Below, piece after piece: positions 12,718 through 25,858 of a stretch of DNA of 64,000 bases. A program made the position numbers and the translations under genes. This stretch comes from Morchella semilibera (taxonomy: Eukaryota; Ascomycota; Pezizomycetes; Pezizales; Morchellaceae). The DNA lies in NCBI GenBank assembly GCA_009192285.1, contig WBVU01000004.1, positions 2,130,001 through 2,194,000 on the forward strand. Direction: 5' to 3'. Position 1 is the first letter of the stretch. Each line of letters begins with the position of its first letter. The notes under the pieces are model-generated. The model was given only the letters and a program-made list of their open reading frames with translations, made no database searches and was not told where the DNA came from.

Positions 12718-13654
12718 TTCGGGCGTCGCAAAGGAGACTCTTTATCTTCGCTTTAGTGGGGGTTCATCGGCATTGAGTTAAGGTGGGATTTGACCGCTGG
12801 GATGTGGAAAGTGAGCTTGGGATGCAGCGGTTGTCGGGAGTGCCATGGCTGGAAAGACTAAAGATTAAGCGACCCAATCGGCATTGATACTGTTATCGGA
12901 TCCGATTAGATTGTGTCAGGGTCTGAGACAACCTGGTGCAGTGCCTACATGGATGGTCTCCTTCAGAACTAGTACTTTTAGGTATTGATGTTCTCCATTG
13001 AGTTGGATAAATACTAATACCCGGTGTCTCAGAACGGGTTTATCTATGGCTGGACATACATAGCTTAGCGGTTGTAGGTGTTTAGGTTTACCCGGCGTGG
13101 AGGTAATGGGTTATTAATTCAACACCATCGGATTGGTTAGGCTCTAGTGTTGTACCTAGGCCTATCGTGAATTGAATATCAATTTCGATAGGGTTGATAT
13201 AAACTACATGTACATGTACATGTAGTATTTGTAGCTTGGCAGTCTATCCGTTTTTTATCCTGGAATCAGAATGATTGCTACTCACCACCTGATTCCTTGA
13301 CATAAAATAGGCGGACTATGCCCTGGAGATCATGTGCTTATAGGCCAAGTATTTACATGATCATGTGGTATCGTGAATACCCACATTTACATGTGCCTGG
13401 ATGTACTTAAGTGCCCCTTTTATGTCCTAATTCCAAGGCTATCACATCACTTAGGCGCATGCACATGTACTTGAAACATGCAACAGCTACTTATATGTGC
13501 CTATCTACAGCATCTCGATGGCTTATAATTAAGTGTTCGCTGAAACCGAGCAGCTGTCTGGTTATAAATAAAAGCAATTCAAGTTTATAAACCTTGGCTT
13601 ATTAAACTACCGTTTTAGAAATACCTAAAACGTCTTCAAAAGCTCAGTGCGTGT
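12718..13654. other. Intergenic region upstream of IML1
   Basis: About 940 bases without a gene, holding the IML1 promoter (right next to 12717) and the 3' flank of the F-box-like gene. It contains overlapping TACATGTA palindromes at about 13206-13225 and several ACATG-containing short repeats (13340-13480). Confidence 0.7.
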
Positions 13655-14836
13655 CTATGCTGAGCTGCGAGTATAATGTGATGGAAGTCGATGAACTTTG
13701 AAAATATGCGGATCCGGACACCCTATAGCAGTTCTACCACAAGAACATCCACAGCCATAATACGATGGACTGATAATATTGATTTGACAATTAGACAATA
13801 TATTCTTTACCTGTGTGATCAGATCTTCCCATGACTTCAGGGGCCTACTCGTTTCCATTCCCGGGAGAAATCTGCAGTTGTATTCACAGCCCTCCAAAGT
13901 GAACACACGGAGTGTTGATTGATGCCTTCTCAAAATATCCAGAAGAGGCCCACGCCTGCCCAAAGCAACGTTTTCCAAGGTCAGCTCTTTTAGGTATGGC
14001 CAGATAATCGTAGTGCTTATTAATGAATCGATGCGATAATAGTCATCTCTGGGTCTGCGGTTGTTTATATGGGTAAAGCTAATCCTGAGATGTAAAAGGT
14101 TCTTCGCTATCTCTAGGATAACGGTTCTAAAATTCTCCCCTCGTATTGGCCGCACATGCATGGTTTGAATGCTTTCCAGAACATCTTTGACACTTCTGCG
14201 GAGCACATCAGATGTGTATGGAAGCCATCGCTGATGGTCGATATCGATAGCCATATTGGTTTCAAAGGAAACCAGTTTACCCTTTAAAGAGCTCGCAGCG
14301 ATCATGATTGCACAAAGCTTATATATGGCTTCTGCCTTCGGCCTATAATCTGCTTTGCTAGAGTATCCGTAGTTTTTAACCGGTTCCTGATAAATGCCAA
14401 TGGCCTTAATATTTGGTAATAGAGAGAGACATTCTGTCAGAGCTGTTGCACAGTTTTTTTCATGTATACTACCGAACCATAGCCTCTCGGTTTCTATACG
14501 AGCGATATCCTTCATTTTGCGAAAATATCCCGGAGCGGTAATGTGTTTTGCTGCCAATTCCTTTTCACAGATACCATCTATTATCTCTCGCGGATGTTTG
14601 ATATGCACAACCACCTTCCTAACAATAGACGCAAATCGCGGGACTTGAGATATCTTCCTAAGTCCAAATTCATTCAGGCTCGCAAAGGTAGGATTAATGT
14701 GAAGAACTTTGAAGAGTTGTCTGAACCCAATTTCGCCAAGAATTCTACTAACTAGCCGCATGTTCCTGATGTCTGATTTTGAGGATAAGAATTCATATAT
14801 CAGGGATATGAGCTCAGGGCAAATCCTATCAAGCAT
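13655..14836 (-). CDS. F-box-like protein, fungal type
   Basis: Single-exon frame of 393 residues. The N-terminus (LDRICPELISLIYEFLSSKS followed by DIRNMRLVSR) fits an F-box: a short helix starting with L-x-x-x-x-P-E-L/I, then a segment where residues are counted as 'lost/rest'. In other proteins this domain binds Skp1 in SCF ubiquitin ligases. The rest has irregular Leu-rich stretches (LRISFTHINN, LKELTLENVALG, LRVFTLEGCEYN) like the LRR-type C-terminal halves of fungal F-box proteins, which choose the substrate. The C-terminus has a cysteine cluster (YGCGCSCGRTAIGC). The gene starts 401 bases from MCM6 and is transcribed away from it. Substrate and role are unknown. The F-box call rests on pattern only; a plain LRR protein is the alternative. 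Confidence 0.7.
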   Translation of the reverse strand: MLDRICPELISLIYEFLSSKSDIRNMRLVSRILGEIGFRQLFKVLHINPTFASLNEFGLRKISQVPRFASIVRKVVVHIKHPREIIDGICEKELAAKHITAPGYFRKMKDIARIETERLWFGSIHEKNCATALTECLSLLPNIKAIGIYQEPVKNYGYSSKADYRPKAEAIYKLCAIMIAASSLKGKLVSFETNMAIDIDHQRWLPYTSDVLRRSVKDVLESIQTMHVRPIRGENFRTVILEIAKNLLHLRISFTHINNRRPRDDYYRIDSLISTTIIWPYLKELTLENVALGRRGPLLDILRRHQSTLRVFTLEGCEYNCRFLPGMETSRPLKSWEDLITQVKNILSNCQINIISPSYYGCGCSCGRTAIGCPDPHIFKVHRLPSHYTRSSA

Positions 14837-15065
14837 AGTAGTAGGGCCCGGCAGGATGGAGATATGTTGAGGCGTAAAAAGTCTGATGCGTAAAAAGGAT
14901 ATGTCCTGAAAAGGCGAAGTTGACGAGGATTGATCAGTCGATCAAAATTGCAATGTAGGCACTAGGCATTACTTTAGGTCTTGCCATATGGTATTCGATG
15001 TAGGTAGGGTTAGGGTTTTGAATAGATAGACTAGCTTTAATCGGCAGTAAATGGATAATTGGCTG

Positions 15066-15089
15066 TTTTCGCGTTTCTCGTGTCGCGTC
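15066..15089. promoter_or_regulatory. Possible MBF/SBF (CGCG-core) cell-cycle sites upstream of MCM6
   Basis: Within the 401-base divergent promoter, TTTTCGCG (15066-15073) and GTCGCGTC (15082-15089) lie about 150-170 bases before the MCM6 start. CGCG-core sites bind the MBF/SBF factors that drive G1/S genes, including MCM genes, in yeasts. Two short matches could arise by chance. Confidence 0.35.
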
Positions 15090-15237
15090 TCTTTGTTGGA
15101 TCGAGATACCGTTATCCCCCTCCAAACACCCAGACCCCTCATCATCAACACTGCCGCCATATTTCCTCGTCAATTCTTTGTACACAAACTATATATCACC
15201 GCCTCGCTGAGCTCAATTGGTATCTTCCATCCTCACA

Positions 15238-18372
<3,135 letters not shown>

Positions 18373-19260
18373 GTGTGAATTGTTGAAGCTGTGATGCAGT
18401 TATGCCCTTATGCGAATCATACTACTGGCTTGTTCTTTCTTGCCTAGAAAGTATGGATTAATTAGATACCCAAACGGGTACTGTTTTGCGTTGATCTTGG
18501 ATAGAAAAAGAGAATTAAATAGGGGGTGAAGTTATTTGAAATATAATTTTTAACCATAAACCCACTAGAAAATCATGTGCAGAGGACTTGGCTTAATAGT
18601 GTGCAGGTAGCTACGCACACGAAGGGAGGTATCATACTAATGCAGGTCCTGGCATACTAGGCACCATAAGTTTCCAGTATGAGGGATACTCGTTAAATGT
18701 TGATCGAGTGATTGCTTATGATTTACTTTCCTCCAAGCCTTTCCACGATTATATGGTAGCTCCACCCTTATCATACACATGGCCATGGTCTATTGAGTGA
18801 ACGGATACACAGTAGCCCCCTGCATGTAGTTACTATTGGTTGTAAGTTCTAGCTACGTAGCTAGCCGAACTTAGTGGTATGTGCAGTTAGAAATTTACAA
18901 TACTATTAAACTACGCAAATATTTGGTATTTTTGATTAAGTCCCAAAACCTACAATAGGTCATTTAGACGACCTGGATAGACCACCTAGATCATCTACAT
19001 AGATGTATGTGTAGCGCTTCAGAAGCTGAACTCGTTCCAAATTAATACTGCACAATACCAGGCTTTGGGTTTCGTATATAGTATAGGTTTAAACAATACC
19101 ATTCTATTTATATCACTCAAGACGGCTATAAAAAGGCTATTAAGAGCCTAGTTCAGCATGTAAATCTTTCTCAACACCCCACCTTGACTCCCGAGACTTC
19201 ACGATACCCCAAATCGACGCACCTACATTAACTGCGACGGAAGCAAAAGAAATACCCAAC
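18373..19260. other. Intergenic region between MCM6 and an unknown gene
   Basis: About 890 bases of AT-rich DNA. It holds the MCM6 3' UTR and the promoter of the next gene. A CT/CAA-rich segment before 19261 (CAACACCCCACCTTGACTCC near 19170) looks like a fungal 5' UTR. No other feature is seen. Confidence 0.6.
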
Positions 19261-19878
19261 ATGACTGATTACGAACAAAAGAGAACCTCTCAGAGAAATA
19301 AGCTCATAGGAGACTTCATATCCTGCTTGTCTTCCACAGAATTTGTGCCTCAAGAAAATATCAACTATTCTTTAATGTCGCTTTTCGAAATTTGTGCGGG
19401 GGGGCACAGTGAAACGGACAACAAGGAGTCTCAAAAATACATCCTGGATGAACTGAGAGGGCACTCTGAAATAATACTCGAAAAAACTACCAGCCGCAAA
19501 GTTGATTATGAACAGGCCATCTTGCTTTCGAATTCATCAACATCGTTCGTACAAGAGGGCTCTACTGACGTTAGAGCCCGAATTCTCGCCTCTATAGAAG
19601 CAATCGATATGCTTGGTTGTCTTGCTTCAGATGCTTACCAAAGGTACGATGTAATCACGGCTCGTATTGAGAGCCTTGATGATGTGTCGGAATTTCCGCG
19701 CTTTTTAACCTTTGGCGAATGGGAGGTATACGTAGGGGTTTTTAAGATGCTTCAACTGTTGCACAAGGAGGAGGAGTCAAGGATAGATCTTTTCAGGATT
19801 CAGCTCATGAACGAAAGACGGATTCTTAGAACCCTAGGAGGGCTGGCTGGGGTAACTGGGGGTGGTTGGGGTTTTTAA
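19261..19878 (+). CDS. Unknown protein of 205 residues, predicted helical
   Basis: Single open frame from an ATG in good context (CCAACATGAC) to TAA. I do not recognise the family. The protein has no signal peptide or membrane segment. It is mostly mixed-charge and helical-looking (NKLIGDFISCLSSTEFV, RILASIEAIDMLGCLAS, MLQLLHKEEESRIDLFRIQ), and ends with a Gly-rich tail (GGLAGVTGGGWGF). Codon use resembles the neighbouring genes and a pyrimidine-rich leader precedes it, so it is probably expressed. It lies tail to tail with the HisRS-like gene (stops 120 bases apart). A species-restricted protein is likely. Confidence 0.55.
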   Translation: MTDYEQKRTSQRNKLIGDFISCLSSTEFVPQENINYSLMSLFEICAGGHSETDNKESQKYILDELRGHSEIILEKTTSRKVDYEQAILLSNSSTSFVQEGSTDVRARILASIEAIDMLGCLASDAYQRYDVITARIESLDDVSEFPRFLTFGEWEVYVGVFKMLQLLHKEEESRIDLFRIQLMNERRILRTLGGLAGVTGGGWGF

Positions 19879-19998
19879 GTCCGTTAATATCGAAACCCTT
19901 CTTGCTTCTTATATAATTATTATAACTCGAGTATCCTTACAAGTAAAAGAGATTTATCAATAACCTCAGGTCAACCAGTTGGAAAGGAAGCATTTATT

Positions 19999-21961
19999 CT
20001 ACTCCTTATGTCCCCTCAATTCAATTTTCGCATTCTTCATCTTGATCTTTGCCCCCTTAACCTCAATCTGAGCTCCTTTCGATGTGATCTTTGCAAAATC
20101 CATCTCGATCTCGATGCCTTCCATATCCACAGTTCCACCCTCTAGCTTGACTTTTTTCACGTTTTCGTTAAATGGGTCCCCACCAGTATCACTATCGTTC
20201 TCTTCATCATCCTCATCGTCAGTATTGTCCGTATCATCGCCATCTTTACTCCCCTGTTTCCTTTCAAGTCTCTGTTTGATTTCTGCCGCGATATCCAAAA
20301 GATTCACGTCTATCCCCGTCTTCTGCGGATGGCCCTCGCGTAGACTTAAATCCACGACTTTTACTTTTTGTTGTTGCAGGGTTTCCGGACTAAGTATTAT
20401 TGCAAATGGAATGCCACCCTTTCTCGCAGCTGACATTTGGTATGCAAATTCCGGCTTTTTTTGATACGAAAACTCAGCCTGCCTTGGTCAGTTTCAATGT
20501 TTGTTTAAAATATGTAAAATTTACCGGGTACTGCAAACCTTAACACCTTCGTCCCAAAGTTTTTTGCAAACTTGCATCCGCTCCTTTAGAAATCCTTCGC
20601 CAAATGACATGACGTACACCTCCGTTTCGCTTTCTCTAAACTCTTTTTGGGACGATAACTTCTCTTTGATAATACCAGAGACCTCATTTACATATAGCGA
20701 GAAGTAAACAAGCTGGGCTCCATAATCTTCTTTATTATAATCATCTCGTCCACCGGTTGCTATACAGGTAGTCTCCCTGAAGTCGCCGGTAATTTCGATT
20801 ATTTGTCCCGCACCTAATGACATTTCTGGAATCGGAACCGGGGCTACAGCCATAAAAGCTACGCCAGTCTCTGCCTAAAACATGTGAGAAACCTTCGCTA
20901 GATATAAATGGAAAAATGGTAAATACTCACAAAATCGGTAAAAGAAAGATCGAATTCAATCCTATCCATTACTCCGAAGATTTCAAGATAATCAAAAAGG
21001 AGTCCCATTTCACGGAGCCCGGTAAAGAAGGTCTCGTTTGCAATCAGATCCTCCTCAAGTAACAAATCATACTGAAGACGCCTTCCTCCTATTCAAGCTT
21101 CAGTATTCGAGGTCTGTTTGAGAGATTCCTTGCTTTAAAAACCTTTCCTAGAAAAATAATGCGAAAGCTGAGAAATATCCTTTTCTAGGCAAGCCCCTGA
21201 TTGCAACAATTTTTTTTCAATTTCTATCAGAAGATCATTATCCGATTGGAATCCCTAGTGCCTAAACATCAGAGATGTTCTAATCTGAACGCATAGTGCG
21301 CCAGTTGACAAACTATACTGGAGGTTTGAAGATATATATACCTTCAGTCTCAACGATGAAAAAAGAGCTGTGATTACTCTGAAGTTGTGTCTAGCCACAC
21401 CATAGCTCTCAAGTATTCCATCAATAATCTTCCGGTGGTTGATCCTTATCTTATAATCCTCTAGATCGACCTTGCTTAATATTTCTATTAAGGCCCTTAA
21501 GACCTCTGCGTCGGGAAGCATATCATCGAATACTCCGAGAATAATCGAGTCACATGTATAGTTTCTGGTATTATGAAAGAGCATACCCTTGGTACTTTCC
21601 CAAGTGTCGTTGTCGTCGTCGTTCTGAACAGATGCCCCGATCGTGTAGCACTTTGCAGGTTTATCCACATCCAGCAAATTCTCTGCTAGCCAGCGTCTGG
21701 TGGACTCAATAAGACGGAGGCGTGCATGAAACTCAAAATCATAGAGACATTTGAGGGCCCTACAGTAGTTTATCAACTTGTTGGCTTACTCATTCTACAG
21801 TATTTTGGTTACGGGCATTTTAAGACTCGCAAAGAGGCTTACGGGGAATCAATTCGGACACCTCCATGGCGCTTGAAAACCTCTACGGCTGTGTTTATTA
21901 TTTTGTCGCGGATGACAATGTCTGTTCCTATCCTTCTTTGTTCGCCGCTTAAGTCGTCCAT
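19999..21961 (-). CDS. Catalytically degenerate histidyl-tRNA-synthetase-like protein
   Basis: Six exons on the minus strand: 21843-21961, 21342-21759, 21143-21254, 20931-21088, 20525-20874 and 19999-20482. They sum to 1641 bases (546 residues), all joined by GT-AG introns that keep the frame (the third donor, GTTTTT, is weak). HisRS resemblance runs throughout: VIRDKIINTAVEVFKRHGG (motif 1 region), MLPDAEVLRALIEIL, YKIRINHRKIIDGILESYGV, LLFDYLEIFGVMDRIEFDLS and the anticodon-binding-like ETEVYVMSFGEGFLKERM and KPEFAYQMSAARKGGIPFAI. The catalytic parts are missing: the YRRDQP and REFYQ residues of motif 2 are replaced (VQND, TRNYT), the RGLDYYTG HisA motif is gone, and GGRYD reads GGRDD. About 25 residues after motif 1 are absent. 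An acidic run and a heptad-repeat tail (KGAQIEV, KGAKIKM, KNAKIEL) follow. It cannot be a normal synthetase; a regulatory or structural paralogue is likelier, and a decaying duplicate is the alternative. No kinase domain, so not Gcn2. Confidence 0.8.
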
Positions 21962-22617
21962 GAGGGGGTTGCGGCTTCTTTGAGGTAAGATGGACTGATT
22001 GGAGTTTTGACGTTTGGTTGCAGCTGTACAGTCAACAAGATGAGGGGTAACAGTAGGAGGCCAACAACGTCACAGCTTCCGTGTTCCTCAACATGTAGGT
22101 ACCTGCATATATACCTTGTCTAACTCTGCTATTTGGGACTCGCTGGTGTTACCATCTGTAGGATACTCATGTATGAGCGCATAACTAGTCTCACTAGAGT
22201 ACCACGTTATTAGCGATGTGTCGCTGCTGGGTCGGTATTTTTAAGAAGGGGCTTACCAACATAGGATTGTACGCTCTTTTAGTTCTTTTAATCCTATATT
22301 GTTAATCCATTAATTGCATACACCCCGTACACAATGACAATATTATTTTCCCCTATAGATTTGACAGCAATTGTCTATTCTGTTATAAGATTATCTTTAT
22401 TTGCCTTAGTTAACCTCGACAAATCCTGATCAATACGTATGTATTAGTTTCCTGCTGAGTCACCGCTCATGAAGTAGAAATACGCAATGAGATTGAGCCG
22501 GTGTCCAATGCATAACCTCGGGGATTCATACGTTCGTAAAGGAAAAACCTATGTAGTTATTATGTAGTTATGCGAAACGCCTTTGCTCCCAGAAGTTTCA
22601 AAAGATATGTACGGCAT
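21962..22617. other. Intergenic region between the HisRS-like and GNAT genes
   Basis: About 650 AT-rich bases, the promoter side of the HisRS-like gene and the 3' side of the GNAT gene. The HisRS-like frame stays open for some 30 codons upstream of its ATG without another ATG. No further feature is seen. Confidence 0.55.
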
Positions 22618-23792
22618 CTACGCTGGCCCATCTAGCCCTGCCCGGCTCTCATTCTCAATAAGGGCGACAAATATGAACCCATAGCGCAATTTACCAAATT
22701 CCCAACTTCTGCCTTTTTGTTCTAGATAGCTTAGTGCTGAAAGCGCATCGTCGTAGGCCAGATTGGTACCCGTCTTAAGGCAACAAACGATCCCATCCTC
22801 CTCAGGGTTACAGGAAGTTTCGTTGAAGAGCCCCCCACGAAGTGTAGCACCTTGAAGAGACTTGATGATGGATTTCCGGAGAATCTCTCTGGCGTATGAT
22901 CCTGTATATAATAAATCATCGTAAGAGAGTTTATTCCCTGAATGTAATTAATTCGTTTGTAAGCGGCGGGCTCGAAGCACTTAGAACCTGACAAGTGTTG
23001 CGCTCATGGATTATTCACCTGAAATAGCTCGTTTCAATGCCATGATTGCCGCGGGATGGTGCGATTTAATGCCATATAGGATGTCCGTGTTGGTTTTAAA
23101 CTTTGACAGAAGGGAGGTTGCAAGGCCTACTCCTCGATAGTTTTGGTTGACTACGACTTGAGTGATCCAGCACACATCACCTATAGAATGAACCAGTAAG
23201 TATATTTGCCCAAAGCCATATCTCTAACGCTTATTATAGCATACCGTCTAACGCATGATGGGGCCATCGTGTCCCAAACGCATAACCAACAAGGTTATCC
23301 TGAATATAAATTCTGACTAGAGTGGTCTTCTCTTCGCACGAAACACACTCTGCACGGAGGTGTTGCGCGGTTGTCCTTAGGTACGAGCCTATACAAAGTA
23401 CCAGAAATCAGCACAGACCTATTACATTGGAGTCATGACCACGACCAGTATCAAGGATACAAACCTGGTACAATCTTGCTATTCTGATCCTTAGCCATCT
23501 TACTCCACACCCCAAAGCTGGCATTAAAGAGCTTGACACATTCCGCAATAACATCATCCGTGATTTCGGCTCCCTTAGAGACCTTTTTGGTAGTTTTTAT
23601 GCATGCCCAACGCCGCGCCGGAGGTGACCACGGATTTTCGATTTGTGTGAGGCGGAATGGATTCTGCGGTGAGTATGGCGGTAGCATATGTTCATCCTCA
23701 AAGTCTGTTGAGCGAGGCATCACAACGATTGAACTGGTAGTTGGTTTTTCCTGCTCTCTGATGGGTTTATGCTTTCTTGATGAAGATGTCAA
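22618..23792 (-). CDS. GNAT-family N-acetyltransferase, substrate unknown
   Basis: Four exons: 23465-23792, 23245-23388, 23019-23180 and 22618-22901, together 918 bases (305 residues), with introns of 76, 64 and 117 bases. The acetyl-CoA-binding core is visible: LVGYAFGTRW (strand 4 area), then CWITQVVVNQNYRGVGLATSLL, where the V-V-V-x-x-x-Y-R-G-x-G-L-A pattern is the family's Q/R-x-x-G-x-G/A motif A. A later part (SYAREILRKSIIKSLQGATLRGGLF) matches the C-terminal half of a fungal-specific cytosolic GNAT group. The N-terminal 110 residues carry a PPYSPQNPFRLTQ segment and look partly disordered. I chose a long third intron (117 bases) because it links ISG directly to SYARE in frame; a shorter alternative adds an exon that does not fit. 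Target (protein or small amine) is unknown. Confidence 0.8.
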
Positions 23793-25290
23793 GTTCTCCG
23801 AGGAGCAAACTTCTCATGTAGGGGCACTAGACCACTAGTATGTACATGTACATGTATGTATGTTACAGTTAAGTATTGATGTTCCTTGTAACTACATGTA
23901 CAAGTACATGTACATGTACTTAGGGTAACAGCCCAATAGAGCTACATGTATACGATACATGTATATAAAGAACTGCTGGCCCATTGAGCCCAATGGAACT
24001 GAGCTACATGTAATAGTGACATAACCTCAAACTTCCTTTCTGCTGGCGTCAATAACAAGAATACATACTTGTTTTGTAATTGTCGAATGTTGCGGCCGCA
24101 TTCGAAAGTCTTGGCACTCCCGGGCCAAACACACGACGCATGCAGTCCTTCCTGCTTTGCGGCTCTCATCAGGAACGTAGATACATGTAGTTTGGGGATG
24201 CAGCCATACCTGTCAATGAGCTGAGTATGCTCGCGAGCCATGGTTTTTTTTTTACCTTGTGGGCTATAATTCATGAACACTCGACTACAACATGTTATCA
24301 AATATAATGTCTCGGGTGGTAGCTTATGTACCTATACGTATACCCGAGTGAAGGGGGAAAAAATGCCTTATGACAAGTCCGGCAAGAGAGGCCATACGAG
24401 ACGGACACTTCAGAAGCCGTAATATCTGTTCTCTTTCGCATTTTGTAGTTAAAGTACATCCCGTTATTTTTTTTATTGGGGTTCAGTATAAGTGCATGCA
24501 GGCTTTGTCCCGTCACTTTTTTCATGCGAGTGTACATACCCACTCTTGTACTCCGAGTTGTAGTATAATACTACAGTACTAAAAAAGGGGATGTAATAGA
24601 TACCATAGCAATACGGCACCGTGAAAAACTCCCGAATTAAATCGGAATTTCAGACATTATACCATAGCAATGCTGTAGCAATACCGCAGTGTCATGGTAT
24701 TCTTGCAGATAAGGTACTAGATCACCCGCTCTTTTGGTACCGGAGTAATATCTGCTGAATGTAGCCTTGCATAAAAAAAGCAATAATCACTCATTCATCA
24801 ACGATCACTCGACTCAATCACCTCATCAGCTGTTGATACCAAAACTATATATTGGCCGTAAATTTAAACTATATATCTCAAAACAAGTGTTCGAGCGCCA
24901 TACACGCATGTTTATTTGGCATGGGTGTAAATATTGCAATGAAGTAGCATGTATATAAAGCGCCTATCTGTCTTTTCTCACATACACACAGTTTTTTTTT
25001 TTAAATAATTTATAATATTCCGTGTGCCAAATTTCTCAAAGTAGCCATTAGAGTATACATGTAAATCGTACAGTATCAAAATTAAATCTCCCGGCAACCC
25101 ATCCAAATCAGCTCCGTGACCAAATTCCTCCATTCCTATGCTTCACACATACAATCCGCCTTCCCCACCCCTTGCTTAACCTTTCATCTAGGTATCATTT
25201 TACATATACCGCACTTGGAGAGGTTTGAGGCTAGAAAGAAAGTTAGAGTCAAAGCACAAACTTAAAGGATAGAGGGTTTGTTCCCACCAT
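23793..25290. other. Intergenic region with TACATGTA clusters and a MITE-like element
   Basis: About 1.5 kb with no supported gene. At 23835-24190 there are around nine copies of TACATGTA or its overlaps. The palindromic element annotated at 24574-24745 lies inside. A 119-codon minus-strand frame at 23942-24301 shows no family resemblance and is not called. Confidence 0.6.
24574..24745 (+). mobile_element. MITE-like element, copy A (related to 60222-60345)
   Basis: About 172 bases flanked by TA on both sides (24572-24573, 24746-24747). The left end CAGTACTAAAAAAGGGG and the inverted right end (CGGTACCAAAAGAGCGGG) are imperfect inverted repeats. The interior contains ATACCATAGCAATACGG and CATAGCAATGCTGTAGCAAT, which recur in inverted orientation at 60222-60345. 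Copy A has about 38 extra bases in the middle. TA flanks plus CAGT-type ends are typical of non-autonomous Tc1/mariner/pogo-type elements. No transposase is present. Confidence 0.7.
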
Positions 25291-25692
25291 TTAACAAGCA
25301 GTCTCCGAATAGGTAACATCAACTCTGCCCAAAGCCACACCCTGGCCACCAGTCAAGGCGTTCAAAGCTGCCAATGAAAGAACGAATCCAGAAGCCGCAT
25401 GGTCAACAGCAGTGACTTTGATAGTGGTCGAGCCGTAGGTCACACTATAACACTTGCCGCAATTGGGGGAGTTCCATCCCGCAACGGTCTCGACAGCACC
25501 AACATAAGGGTAGTTAGGAACGGAACCAAGAGTTTGATATCCCTTGGTGTAGAGACCGTTGACGCCGTCAGAGCAGGCGAGGACAAGGGTGGAGAGGCTG
25601 GCAGTATCGTAGGTAGTGTCGTAGGCTGCAGTAACAGCGAGAGCGCTGGTAGCGGCAGAAACGAGAGTGAGGAGGATGGTGGAGAACTGCAT
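25291..25692 (-). CDS. Secreted cerato-platanin family protein
   Basis: Single exon, 133 residues. A classic signal peptide (MQFSTILLTLVSAATSALA, about 1-19) is followed by a mature protein of some 114 residues, the usual size for the family. The four cysteines expected to form two disulphides are present (C40, C78, C81, C133), as are YDTTYD, CSDGVNGL, GWNSPNCGKCY and VDHAASGFVLS. Cerato-platanins are small double-psi beta-barrel proteins, related in fold to expansins, found in the cell wall and medium; they bind chitin oligomers, loosen cellulose, and in plant-associated species trigger plant defence. Saprobes also carry them, so lifestyle cannot be inferred. The gene stands alone, with more than 1.4 kb of gene-free DNA on each side. 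Confidence 0.96.
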   Translation of the reverse strand: MQFSTILLTLVSAATSALAVTAAYDTTYDTASLSTLVLACSDGVNGLYTKGYQTLGSVPNYPYVGAVETVAGWNSPNCGKCYSVTYGSTTIKVTAVDHAASGFVLSLAALNALTGGQGVALGRVDVTYSETAC

Positions 25693-25850
25693 CTTGATAA
25701 TTGGTTTGGGGAGGTGAGAGTTAAGTAATTAGAATTATTGTGAGAGTGGTTTTTAAAGCGAGTGATGAGGTAGCGAGTGGAAGTTGATGGTACTAAACTC
25801 GATAGTGAGTGAGGTGAAGAAAGAAGCTTTGAGGTGGATGTGGACAGTAG

Positions 25851-25858
25851 TTTATATA
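25851..25858 (-). promoter_or_regulatory. TATA box of the cerato-platanin gene
   Basis: TATATAAA on the minus strand, about 160 bases before the ATG, followed by a CT/AC-rich leader of the kind seen at highly expressed fungal genes. This is the clearest TATA element noted at a gene start here. Confidence 0.55.

Noticed and set aside
23942-24301. Minus-strand frame of 119 codons with an MAREHTQLIDRYG start
   Set aside because: Looks protein-like in part, but it runs into TACATGTA repeats and has no partner exon or known family; it could be a relic but is not supported.
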